Shown here piece after piece: positions 1-7,062 of a DNA stretch of 12,572 nt (within the stretch, counting starts at the first letter, position 1; each line of letters starts with the position of its first letter). The position numbers and the translations under genes were made by a program. The DNA is from Acidobacteriota bacterium (GTDB lineage: Bacteria > Acidobacteriota > Terriglobia > Acidiferrales > UBA7541), in assembly GCA_003131985.1 (NCBI GenBank), contig PKWH01000129.1, positions 14,643 to 27,214 of the forward strand. Direction: 5' to 3'. Under the pieces are notes generated by a model. It was given only the letters and a program-made list of their open reading frames with translations. It had not been told where the DNA came from and did no database searches.

Positions 1-1878
1 AAGCGCAAGCGTGAAATAATCGAGAACGCCGTGATTCGATTCTGCGGAGATTCGGGCGACGGCATGCAGATTACCGGCAGCCAGTTCACCAATACGGTCG
101 CTCTCTACGGCAACGATCTGGCCACTTTTCCAGACTTTCCGGCCGAAATTCGCGCCCCTGCCGGCACTCTGCCCGGCGTCAGCGGATTCCAGGTCCACTT
201 CTCTTCGAGTGACGTTTACACTCCCGGTGACTCCGTGGACGTTCTGATCGCCATGAACCCCGCCGCTTTGAAAATGAATTTGGCGGATTTGAAAACAAAC
301 GGAATTTTGATCGTAAATCTTGACGACTTTCAGCCCAACGATCTGCGCAAAGCGCAGATTGTGACCAATCCGCTCGAAGATCATTCGCTCGACGGCTACC
401 GCCTTTTTGCCGTTGAGTTGACCAAAATGACCCGCGCGGCGCTGAAAGATCTCGGGCTCGACGCCAAGAGCATGGATCGTTGCAAGAATTTCTTCGCTCT
501 CGGAATGTGTTACTGGCTCTACAACCGCTCCATGGAGCCCACGCACGGCTGGCTGGAAGAAAAATTCAAGTCTAAACAGCAATTAGTTCAGGCCAACAAA
601 CTCGCCATGAAGGCGGGCTACAGCTACTGCGAAGCCACTGAAGCGTTTCAGATCAGCTACGAAATTCCGCCGGCGAAACTTGCGCCCGGCGTGTACCGCA
701 ATATCAGCGGGAACGCCGCGCTGGCGCTAGGCTTCGTGGCCGCGTCGCAAAAGGCAGGCATCCCGCTCTTTCTGGGTTCCTATCCGATCACACCCGCGTC
801 AGACATCTTGCACGAGCTGTCCATGTACAAAGACTTCGGCGTGATCACTTTTCAGGCTGAGGACGAAATCGCCGCGATTACTTCCGCCATTGGCGCGGCG
901 TACGCCGGAGCTCTAGGCATCACCTCAACTTCAGGGCCGGGAATGGCGCTCAAGACTGAAGCGCTAGGCTTGGCGGTCGCCGTCGAGCTGCCCCTGGTGA
1001 TTTGCGATATTCAGCGCGGCGGCCCTTCCACTGGCCTTCCAACCAAGACCGAACAAGCAGACCTGCTGCAAGCTTTGTTCGGACGCAACTCCGAAGCTCC
1101 GATTCCCGTTGTGGCGCCGTCGTCGCCCGGCGACTGTTTCTGGATTGCTCTTGAAGCAAGCCGAATTGCGATCAAGCACATGGTTCCCGTCATCATTTTG
1201 TCCGACGGCTATCTCGCGAACGGCGCGGAGCCTTGGAAAGTTCCGTCAGTTGACGAACTGCCCGAAATACCGGTGCACTTTGAAACGAATCCGGAAGGCT
1301 TTTTGCCCTATCGGCGCGATCCAGTCACGATGTCTCGTCCCTGGGCGATCCCTGGAACGCCGGGTCTCGAACACCGCATCGGCGGAATCGAAAAGCAGGA
1401 CGTGACCGGCAACATCAACTACGAACCTCTGAACCACGAGCACATGGTTCGTTTGCGCGCGGCAAAAGTGGAGTCAGTGGCGAACGATATTCCGCCCGTG
1501 GTTCCCGAAGGCGATCAATCAGGCGATTTGTTGATTATCGCGTGGGGTTCCACGCACGGCCCCATCACCGCGGCGCTGAATGCTCAGCGAGAAAAAGGCC
1601 GCAGCATCGGGCACGTTCATCTTCGCCATCTCAATCCTCTGCCGCGAAATCTCGGCGATGTGATCAAGCGTTTCAAGAAAGTGCTTGTCCCGGAGATGAA
1701 CATGGGCCAGCTTTTGATGATTCTCCGCGCAAAATACCTGGTGGACGCTCAGGGTTACAACAAAATTCAGGGCAAGCCCTTCAAGACCTCGGAGATCGAG
1801 AACAAAATCGAACAGATGCTTGGCTTCGCCCCTTTCACGTCGCAGGAAGACGATTTTGATGAGCAGGCGGGAGAATAG
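1..1878 (+). CDS. korA: 2-oxoglutarate (2-oxoacid):ferredoxin oxidoreductase, fused gamma-alpha subunit, 5' partial
   Basis: Large subunit of a two-subunit cytoplasmic enzyme that oxidatively decarboxylates a 2-oxoacid to an acyl-CoA and reduces ferredoxin, probably in a TCA-type cycle. The reading frame is open to the left edge. The GTG at 31 encodes the valine just before RFCGDSGDGMQ, a conserved internal position, so the real start lies outside the window; 625 residues are visible. An N-terminal gamma-type domain covers about residues 10-220 (GDSGDGMQ, then PDFPAEIRAPAGT). The alpha pyrimidine-binding domain follows, with the substrate-site motif YPITPASD at 261-268 and TSTSGPGMALKTE further on, then a C-terminal domain from about 515. 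Length fits KorA proteins of about 600-650 residues. It ends two bases before korB, so the pair is surely an operon. Substrate (2-oxoglutarate versus pyruvate or branched 2-oxoacids) is inferred from overall resemblance to actinobacterial and Hydrogenobacter-type KorA. Family call very sure, substrate less so. Confidence 0.93.
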   Translation, partial: KRKREIIENAVIRFCGDSGDGMQITGSQFTNTVALYGNDLATFPDFPAEIRAPAGTLPGVSGFQVHFSSSDVYTPGDSVDVLIAMNPAALKMNLADLKTNGILIVNLDDFQPNDLRKAQIVTNPLEDHSLDGYRLFAVELTKMTRAALKDLGLDAKSMDRCKNFFALGMCYWLYNRSMEPTHGWLEEKFKSKQQLVQANKLAMKAGYSYCEATEAFQISYEIPPAKLAPGVYRNISGNAALALGFVAASQKAGIPLFLGSYPITPASDILHELSMYKDFGVITFQAEDEIAAITSAIGAAYAGALGITSTSGPGMALKTEALGLAVAVELPLVICDIQRGGPSTGLPTKTEQADLLQALFGRNSEAPIPVVAPSSPGDCFWIALEASRIAIKHMVPVIILSDGYLANGAEPWKVPSVDELPEIPVHFETNPEGFLPYRRDPVTMSRPWAIPGTPGLEHRIGGIEKQDVTGNINYEPLNHEHMVRLRAAKVESVANDIPPVVPEGDQSGDLLIIAWGSTHGPITAALNAQREKGRSIGHVHLRHLNPLPRNLGDVIKRFKKVLVPEMNMGQLLMILRAKYLVDAQGYNKIQGKPFKTSEIENKIEQMLGFAPFTSQEDDFDEQAGE

Positions 1879-1880
1879 AT

Positions 1881-2909
1881 ATGACCACGGCCACTTTGCC
1901 CGTTTACGCGAAAAAAGATTTTCAGACGGATCAGGAAATTCGCTGGTGCCCAGGCTGCGGAGATTACGCCATTCTCTCGGCCGTGCAAATGGTCTTCGCC
2001 GACTTGGGTATCCCGCGTGAAAAATTCGTGATCATTTCCGGGATCGGATGCTCGAGCCGCTTTCCGTACTACATGAACACTTTTGGATTCCATACCATTC
2101 ATGGACGCGCGCCGGCTGTCGCCACGGGCTTGAAGATCGTTCGCCCGGATCTGGAAGTTTGGGTCGCCACCGGTGACGGCGACTCGCTGTCGATCGGAGG
2201 AAATCACACGATCCACATGCTGCGTCGCAATGTCGGCCTGAAAGTGCTGCTCTTCAACAATAAGATCTACGGACTCACCAAAGGTCAATACTCGCCAACT
2301 TCCGAAGTCGGCAAGAAAACAAAGTCCACGCCCTTCGGCACCACCGACCGTCCGTTCAATCCGATCTCGCTTGCTATCGGATCGGAAGCGACCTTTGTGG
2401 CGCGTTCCGTGGACGTGTTCCAAACTCACTTGAAAGATACTTTGAAGAAAGCCGCGGCACATAAGGGTTCGGCCTACGTTGAGATTTTGCAGAATTGCAA
2501 CATTTTCAACGACGGCGCGTGGGAGACGGTCACCGAAAAAGAAGCGCGCAGCGAAAACATCGTTCAACTCGAACACGGCAAGCCGCTTATTTTCGGTAAG
2601 AACCGCGACAAGGGAATTCGCCTGAATGGGCTGGACCTGGAAATCGTGCAACTCGGAAACGGGATCACGGAAAAGGATCTGCTGGTTCACGACGAAAAGC
2701 ATCCGCGCGCAGCCTACGCTTTTCTGCTCGCGCATATGGAGCATCGCCCCGGATTCCCCACTCCGATCGGAGTCTTCCGCTCCTGGGGTGACGTACCGCG
2801 CTACGAGGATCTGATTAACGACCAGATTCGCGAAGTTCAAGCGAAGCGCGGCAAAGGCGACCTGGCAAAGCTCCTCCGGTCGGGCGACACATGGGAGTTG
2901 AAAGGCTAA
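1881..2909 (+). CDS. korB: 2-oxoglutarate (2-oxoacid):ferredoxin oxidoreductase, beta (thiamine diphosphate-binding) subunit
   Basis: Catalytic partner of KorA, carrying thiamine diphosphate and the electron-transfer cluster. The 342-residue protein shows WCPGCGD (C23, C26), GIGCSSR (C57) and LQNCN (C206). These four cysteines match the ligand pattern of the single [4Fe-4S] cluster in two-subunit 2-oxoacid:ferredoxin oxidoreductases. The thiamine diphosphate/Mg motif is GDGDSLSIGGNH (98-109) ending at NN (126-127), followed by IYGLTKGQYSPTS. There is no extra ferredoxin domain, so soluble ferredoxin is the likely acceptor. The ATG start is supported by GGGAG at 1869-1873, seven bases upstream and inside the korA end, which suggests translational coupling. 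Length is typical. A strong hairpin follows 37 bases after the stop. Family call very sure; the 2-oxoglutarate preference is inferred. Confidence 0.95.
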   Translation: MTTATLPVYAKKDFQTDQEIRWCPGCGDYAILSAVQMVFADLGIPREKFVIISGIGCSSRFPYYMNTFGFHTIHGRAPAVATGLKIVRPDLEVWVATGDGDSLSIGGNHTIHMLRRNVGLKVLLFNNKIYGLTKGQYSPTSEVGKKTKSTPFGTTDRPFNPISLAIGSEATFVARSVDVFQTHLKDTLKKAAAHKGSAYVEILQNCNIFNDGAWETVTEKEARSENIVQLEHGKPLIFGKNRDKGIRLNGLDLEIVQLGNGITEKDLLVHDEKHPRAAYAFLLAHMEHRPGFPTPIGVFRSWGDVPRYEDLINDQIREVQAKRGKGDLAKLLRSGDTWELKG

Positions 2910-2945
2910 CTCAAGCTTTTTAGCGGCAGTGTGATCCTCAAATAC

Positions 2946-2983
2946 AAATCGGCGCCTCTGGGGAAACCAGACGGCGCCGATTT
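2946..2983. terminator. Probable bidirectional transcription terminator between korB and the M23 gene
   Basis: An 11-bp perfect stem (AAATCGGCGCC at 2946-2956 with GGCGCCGATTT at 2973-2983) is extended by an inner 5-bp stem (TCTGG 2957-2961 with CCAGA 2967-2971), leaving a GGAAA loop and one unpaired C at 2972. It lies between two convergent genes. The flanks are T-rich in both directions (TTTCGTTT on plus; GATTTGTATTTG on minus), although neither is a clean T run. It probably ends both the korAB and the cell-wall gene transcripts. Confidence 0.68.
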
Positions 2984-3029
2984 CGTTTCCGAATCTGACC
3001 GAAACATCCAGCCCTGACCAAGATTAGCT

Positions 3030-4328
3030 TTATGGAGTCGATCCCAGCGGCGCCGCTGACGCAGAGTTCTTCGCCAACACTGCATCTGGCTGCGTCAATT
3101 TCAGAGGCATTAAAACGAGTGCGCGGTCACGAAGAGCTGAGAATTCGTTCCAATCGCGCTTTGCAACCGGATCGGACGGTGGCAACGGCAATCGCTCAAA
3201 ATTCAAAAATTGCCCCTGCTTCTGAATTCTAAAATCCAGGTGAGGGCCGGTAGCCAGGCCCGTCATGCCCACGAGCCCGATGCTTTGGCCTTGTTCCACG
3301 CGCTGCCCGGAACGAACCAGCACGCGCGATAGGTGCATGTAGTAAGTGGTGTATCCGTTCGTGTGCTGAATCTCGACCAGATTTCCGGCTCCGCCTTTCA
3401 TTCCGGCGAAAATCACGCGCCCTTCGCCAATCGTCTGCACCGGAGTGCCAGTGGGCGCGGCGTAATCAATCCCCAGATGCGGCCGGTATTCTTTCAAGAT
3501 GGGGTGGAAACGATGTGCGCTAAAGTGCGACGTAATTGGCGCTGCGAACTTGAGCGGCGAATGCAGAAACGCCTTCTTCATCGACTTCCCTTCCGGCGTG
3601 AAATATGCCGGAGCTCCCGAAACGTCACGGAAGAGCACTGCGCCGTACGGGCGGCCGGCATTTTTATACTCCGCGGCTAGAATTCGGCCGTAAGAGAGCA
3701 GTTCGCCGTTCGCAAGGAGCTTCTTTTCCACCACCACGCGAAACGTGTCACCCGGACGCGGGTCTGTGTAGAAATCCAAGTCCCAGCCGAAAATCTGCGC
3801 CAGGCGCATCGCCAGTTCCGGTTTTTCACCGGCGTTAATCACAGCTTCAAAAAGCGAGCCGTGGACTTCTCCCATCACTCCCACCGTCTGCGTTTGCGAT
3901 GGAATAGTTTGAATCTCGGAATGAAATTCGCCGCCCTGCGGCACGATGGAAAGAACCCTGTCGGGATCAATTCTGTAGCGAACGGAGCGCAAATCGCCGA
4001 GAACGGACCGTCCCACGGACAGGCGATTTCCCGCGCGCAAATGCCGAAGGTCGAAAACAGATTGCGCCGAAGAAATCATGCGCGCGGCAGTTCCCGCGTC
4101 GATCCCCAGGCCTTGCAAGAGCATGTGAAAAGGAATTCGGGAGGGTACGATTCGTTCGCTATAGAGAACGACCTGCTCCTGAATTCGGCGCGCTTCTGCT
4201 CGTGCAAACGTCGCCTCGGAACTGATTCCACTTTCCGCGGAACTGCGAACGTAATAGGACGCGCCCACACAAGCGGCACCAATGGCCACTAGAGCGACCC
4301 AAAATAATATTTTGCCCAGCTTGCCCAT
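3030..4328 (-). CDS. Membrane-anchored M23 family peptidoglycan endopeptidase, MepM/YebA-like
   Basis: Probable zinc endopeptidase cutting peptidoglycan cross-links in the periplasm (432 residues). Residues 5-27 form a hydrophobic anchor or uncleaved signal. About 60-110 resembles an OapA/LysM-like region and 150-245 the Csd3/MepM second domain (GSLFEAVINAG, FGWDLDFY, PGDTFRV). The LytM-type M23 domain spans about 262-382. Visible active-site residues are H284 and D288 (PHLGIDYAAP), H332 (YYMHLS) and H363. The usual HxH is here HLD, so D365 replaces the second histidine, a zinc ligand in LytM; Asp could still bind metal. The ATG at 4328 was chosen; an in-frame TTG at 4337 is an alternative, with AAGG a few bases upstream of it. 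It lies 145 bases downstream of a penicillin-binding protein gene on the same strand, which suggests paired wall remodelling. Family sure; activity probable. Confidence 0.9.
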   Translation of the reverse strand: MGKLGKILFWVALVAIGAACVGASYYVRSSAESGISSEATFARAEARRIQEQVVLYSERIVPSRIPFHMLLQGLGIDAGTAARMISSAQSVFDLRHLRAGNRLSVGRSVLGDLRSVRYRIDPDRVLSIVPQGGEFHSEIQTIPSQTQTVGVMGEVHGSLFEAVINAGEKPELAMRLAQIFGWDLDFYTDPRPGDTFRVVVEKKLLANGELLSYGRILAAEYKNAGRPYGAVLFRDVSGAPAYFTPEGKSMKKAFLHSPLKFAAPITSHFSAHRFHPILKEYRPHLGIDYAAPTGTPVQTIGEGRVIFAGMKGGAGNLVEIQHTNGYTTYYMHLSRVLVRSGQRVEQGQSIGLVGMTGLATGPHLDFRIQKQGQFLNFERLPLPPSDPVAKRDWNEFSALRDRALVLMPLKLTQPDAVLAKNSASAAPLGSTP

Positions 4329-4473
4329 ATCCCCCAAACCGCCTTACTCAGAGAGGTCACGAGGATAACGCAAGCGGACCTTCACGGAAAGAAAATTGGC
4401 CGATCCTGCCACATGCGAGTAAACCTCGAAAAATTTCCAAAGGCATGAAATCGAGGGACTGAGTTCGAGGCTT

Positions 4474-5556
4474 CTAGCGCGAGCCGCGCGTGGAAGCTTC
4501 ATATTCCGATTGGCGTGCGGATTCGACGAAGTAATTGCGTTCGCGCAGGCCGTGGTAGATTCGGCCGGCAATCTCCGATGCGTGCGGTCCGCTAATTGCG
4601 CGGCTTCCTCCGCGAATTAAGACTACCAGAACAATCTTTGGGTGCGCTTGATCGGCGTAAGAAACGAACCAGCCCAGCCGTCCACCGAGCGATTCATCGT
4701 TACAAGTACCCGTTTTTCCCAGCGCCTGCTCATCGGGATCGTAACTCTGTTTCGCTGTGCCATACATCACCGCCGCCAGCATGCCTTCGCGCAAATCAGG
4801 CAGCAGCGGCGCGATATCAAGCTGCTGTCGAACGCGCGGCTGAAAATTCTGCCGATCCTGCGCGGTGCGCGGATATTGCAGGTAATACTGCGTGCCGCCG
4901 TTGGCCAGCGTGGAGACCAGCGACGCAAGCTGTAGCGGCGTGATGCGGATGCCTTCTCCGAAACTCGACATACGAGCCACTCCGCCGTAAGCCGGAATGT
5001 GCGGCGGCAATTGTCCCGGCTGCTCTTCTTGGATGTTGTAGCCCGCGCGCGAACCCAGCCCCATCAGCGTCGCGTATTTTGATACTCGCTCGAATCCCAA
5101 TTGCCTGCCTACTTCCTCGAAATACACATTGTTGGAATGCGCCATGGCCTCGGTGAGGTCCATATAGCGGCGGCGTCCGACCTTCATCATCGTGTCGCGA
5201 GTGATCACGCCTTCTTCCAGCCCCGCAAGCGCAATCACCGGCTTGATCGTTGAGCACGGCTCAAATCCGGCAGAAAATGCCATCTTTTGATTAACAATTG
5301 TAAGGATGCGCCCAGTGCTCGGATCCATCGCGAGTACCGAACCGTTGGCGTGTCCCAAAGCGTCGAGCGCGACCTGGCGAATGACTGGATCGTCGTATTC
5401 CACCATGTCGCCTTTTCCCGGATCAGCGTAACTAGGGGTACCGCGCTTGTGATGAGCGCTGGTCGCCGGTGGCGCCCCAAACGCAACTCCCAGAGCGCCT
5501 GCGAGAAACAGGCAAAGTATCGATACCGTTTGATAAAGGACTGGTTGGCGGCGCAT
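4474..5556 (-). CDS. Exported penicillin-binding protein, stand-alone transpeptidase domain
   Basis: Probable D,D-transpeptidase or related penicilloyl-serine enzyme acting in the periplasm. The 360-residue protein starts with a hydrophobic signal or anchor (about 8-28). The transpeptidase domain begins almost at once (NGSVLAMDPSTGRIL at 71-85) and holds the three diagnostic motifs in order: S102-T-I-K105, S141-N-N143 and K281-T-G-T284. The ITPLQLASLVSTLANGG segment (205-221) is typical of class B PBPs such as PBP2 and FtsI. The protein is much shorter than those (about 600 residues) because the N-terminal dimerisation/pedestal domain is missing. No good Shine-Dalgarno precedes the ATG at 5556. 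A weak promoter-like pair (TTGCGT, 18 bases, TAAACT on the minus strand, 5603-5632) lies upstream. The M23 endopeptidase gene follows. A beta-lactam sensor or carboxypeptidase role is possible; a class D beta-lactamase is less likely because of SNN and the PBP-like motifs. Confidence 0.9.
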   Translation of the reverse strand: MRRQPVLYQTVSILCLFLAGALGVAFGAPPATSAHHKRGTPSYADPGKGDMVEYDDPVIRQVALDALGHANGSVLAMDPSTGRILTIVNQKMAFSAGFEPCSTIKPVIALAGLEEGVITRDTMMKVGRRRYMDLTEAMAHSNNVYFEEVGRQLGFERVSKYATLMGLGSRAGYNIQEEQPGQLPPHIPAYGGVARMSSFGEGIRITPLQLASLVSTLANGGTQYYLQYPRTAQDRQNFQPRVRQQLDIAPLLPDLREGMLAAVMYGTAKQSYDPDEQALGKTGTCNDESLGGRLGWFVSYADQAHPKIVLVVLIRGGSRAISGPHASEIAGRIYHGLRERNYFVESARQSEYEASTRGSR

Positions 5557-5690
5557 TAAGGTTTGTGTTAGCCCGTAGCCTTCTTAATCAGGACGCAAAC
5601 GTAGTTTAAGGAAGCAGCACAGGTTCACGCAACTGTTAAGGAGGACAGCTTTCCTGGTGAGCATGACTGGCCTGGAGTACCAGTGTATAT

Positions 5691-5739
5691 CCCGTGCCCG
5701 GCCTCGATGGCATCCTGCCGAGGTCAATCCTTGCACGGG
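5691..5739. repeat. Nested inverted repeats between recA and the PBP gene
   Basis: Outer arms CCCGTGC (5691-5697) and GCACGGG (5733-5739) enclose inner arms CCTCG (5702-5706) and CGAGG (5719-5723), with GATG/CATC (5706-5709/5711-5714) at the tip. Just left of it is a small CTGG-AGTA-CCAG hairpin (5672-5683). The structure could be a recA terminator, an attenuator for the PBP gene or a small RNA. No T run follows, so its role is unknown. Confidence 0.35.
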
Positions 5740-5795
5740 GCGTCGACACCCACTGAATCTCGCTTAAATGCGTGACGCTGAGCGGAAAATCAGCG

Positions 5796-6902
5796 CTACC
5801 GAGCCGAGCGTCCTTGCACAGCGGCCGCCGCCTTAGGCGCCTGTTTCGGTGCTTCAGCCACAGCTGTTGGTTTTGCGGGGCTATCTTCCACCGAAGCAAG
5901 ATTCGTCGGTAGGCCCAACAGTTTGCGCAGGTCGTGTTCGATCTTGGCGCGGATGTCCTTATTTTCTTTGAGAAACAGGCGTGCATTGTCACGGCCTTGT
6001 CCCAGGCGTTCGGTCTTATAGGAAATCCACGTCCCTGACTTTTCGAGCAAGCCCTTAGCCACGCCCAGATCGATCAAATCGCCCTCGCGCGAAACACCTT
6101 CGCCATAAATGATGTCGAACTCAGCTTCGCGGAACGGCGCAGCCACTTTGTTCTTCACGATCTTTGCCCGAGTTCGCGAGCCCACCACGCGATCGCCTTC
6201 CTTAATCGACTGTATGCGCCGGATGTCCACGCGAATCGACGAGTAAAATTTCAGCGCGCGGCCGCCCGTGGTCGTTTCCGGGTTGCCGAACATCACGCCG
6301 ATTTTTTCGCGAATCTGGTTAATGAAAATCAGGCAGGTCTTCGACTTCGACACAATCGCCGTAAGTTTCCGCAACGCTTGCGACATCAAACGCGCCTGCA
6401 AGCCCATCTGCGCGTCGCCCATGTCGCCTTCCAACTCGGCCCGCGGAACTAGCGCAGCTACCGAATCGACGACGATAATGTCCACGGCATTCGAGCGAAT
6501 CAGCGCTTCGGCAATTTCCAGCGCCTGTTCCCCGTTGTCCGGCTGCGACACGAGAAGATTGTCAACATCCACTCCGAGTTTTCGAGCATAAGAAGGATCT
6601 AGCGCGTGTTCGGCGTCGATGAACGCTGCCTGTCCTCCCAGTCGCTGCGCCTCAGCAATCACATGCAGCGTGAGAGTGGTCTTGCCGCCTGACTCAGGTC
6701 CGTATACTTCGATCACGCGGCCGCGCGGGAAACCGCCCACGCCCAGCGCCGCGTCTATCGAGATGGAACCAGTCGGAATTACGTTGACCGGTACCAGCAC
6801 ATCCTTGTTTCCCAGGCGCATGATCGAGCCTTTGCCATACTGTTTTTCGATTTGCGATATTGCTAAATCGAGATTCTTCGTTTTTTCATCATTCATAGTC
6901 AT
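5796..6902 (-). CDS. recA: Recombinase RecA
   Basis: Cytoplasmic ATP-dependent strand-exchange protein for homologous recombination, which also stimulates LexA self-cleavage in the SOS response. The 368-residue protein has Walker A GPESGGKTT (68-76), the DAEHALDP segment with catalytic E98, Walker B DIIVVD (141-146), and the L2 loop with NQIREKIGVMFGNPETTTGG (195-214). The ATG at 6902 is preferred because GAGG lies seven bases upstream (6910-6913). The in-frame GTG at 6965 would add 21 residues absent from typical RecA, and the ATG at 6896 sits too far from the SD. The C-terminal tail (about 341-368) is rich in Ala, Pro and Lys and net basic, unlike the acidic tail of E. coli RecA. It has its own upstream gap of about 160 bases with a possible promoter. 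Call essentially certain. Confidence 0.99.
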   Translation of the reverse strand: MTMNDEKTKNLDLAISQIEKQYGKGSIMRLGNKDVLVPVNVIPTGSISIDAALGVGGFPRGRVIEVYGPESGGKTTLTLHVIAEAQRLGGQAAFIDAEHALDPSYARKLGVDVDNLLVSQPDNGEQALEIAEALIRSNAVDIIVVDSVAALVPRAELEGDMGDAQMGLQARLMSQALRKLTAIVSKSKTCLIFINQIREKIGVMFGNPETTTGGRALKFYSSIRVDIRRIQSIKEGDRVVGSRTRAKIVKNKVAAPFREAEFDIIYGEGVSREGDLIDLGVAKGLLEKSGTWISYKTERLGQGRDNARLFLKENKDIRAKIEHDLRKLLGLPTNLASVEDSPAKPTAVAEAPKQAPKAAAAVQGRSAR

Positions 6903-6909
6903 AGTCTGA

Positions 6910-6913
6910 CCTC
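6910..6913 (-). promoter_or_regulatory. Shine-Dalgarno of recA, decides the start
   Basis: GAGG on the minus strand is seven bases upstream of the ATG at 6902 (MTMNDEK). This favours that start over the GTG at 6965 and the ATG at 6896. Confidence 0.6.
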
Positions 6914-6989
6914 GAGAGGGATTTCGTTTAGCTTCCTGGGAAAGGCGCGCTGAGTGTACTACCAAGTATCCTCACCCCCAAACTTGCTC

Positions 6990-7017
6990 ATCCTAACATT
7001 AGGCGAAGAAAAAGCAA
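6990..7017 (-). promoter_or_regulatory. Candidate recA promoter
   Basis: On the minus strand TTGCTT (7012-7017) and TAGGAT (6990-6995) are separated by 16 bases and resemble sigma70 -35 and -10 boxes, with about three to four matches each. A TACT-N4-AGTA palindrome (6957-6968) would lie shortly after the start of transcription, where a repressor could act. Weak evidence, by eye only. Confidence 0.25.
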
Positions 7018-7062
7018 AGACTATTTCTACGGTGTTTCTTACCCTCCCGGCGTGGCTGGCCG

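Noticed and set aside
31..33. GTG as the start codon of korA
   Set aside because: The frame is open to base 1 and the GTG falls just before the conserved RFxGDSGDGMQ core, so this is an internal valine and the gene is 5' truncated by the window edge.
1767..2840. Long minus-strand open frame of 357 codons opposite korB
   Set aside because: It is antisense to the well-conserved korB, has no recognisable domain, and reads like a codon-bias shadow.
5776..5795. 6-bp hairpin (CGCTGA/TCAGCG) directly after the recA stop, as a terminator
   Set aside because: The stem is short with an 8-base loop and no T run follows on the minus strand.
6903..6965. N-terminal extension of RecA from a GTG at 6965
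   Set aside because: The extra 21 residues are not part of typical RecA, and the good SD fits the ATG at 6902.
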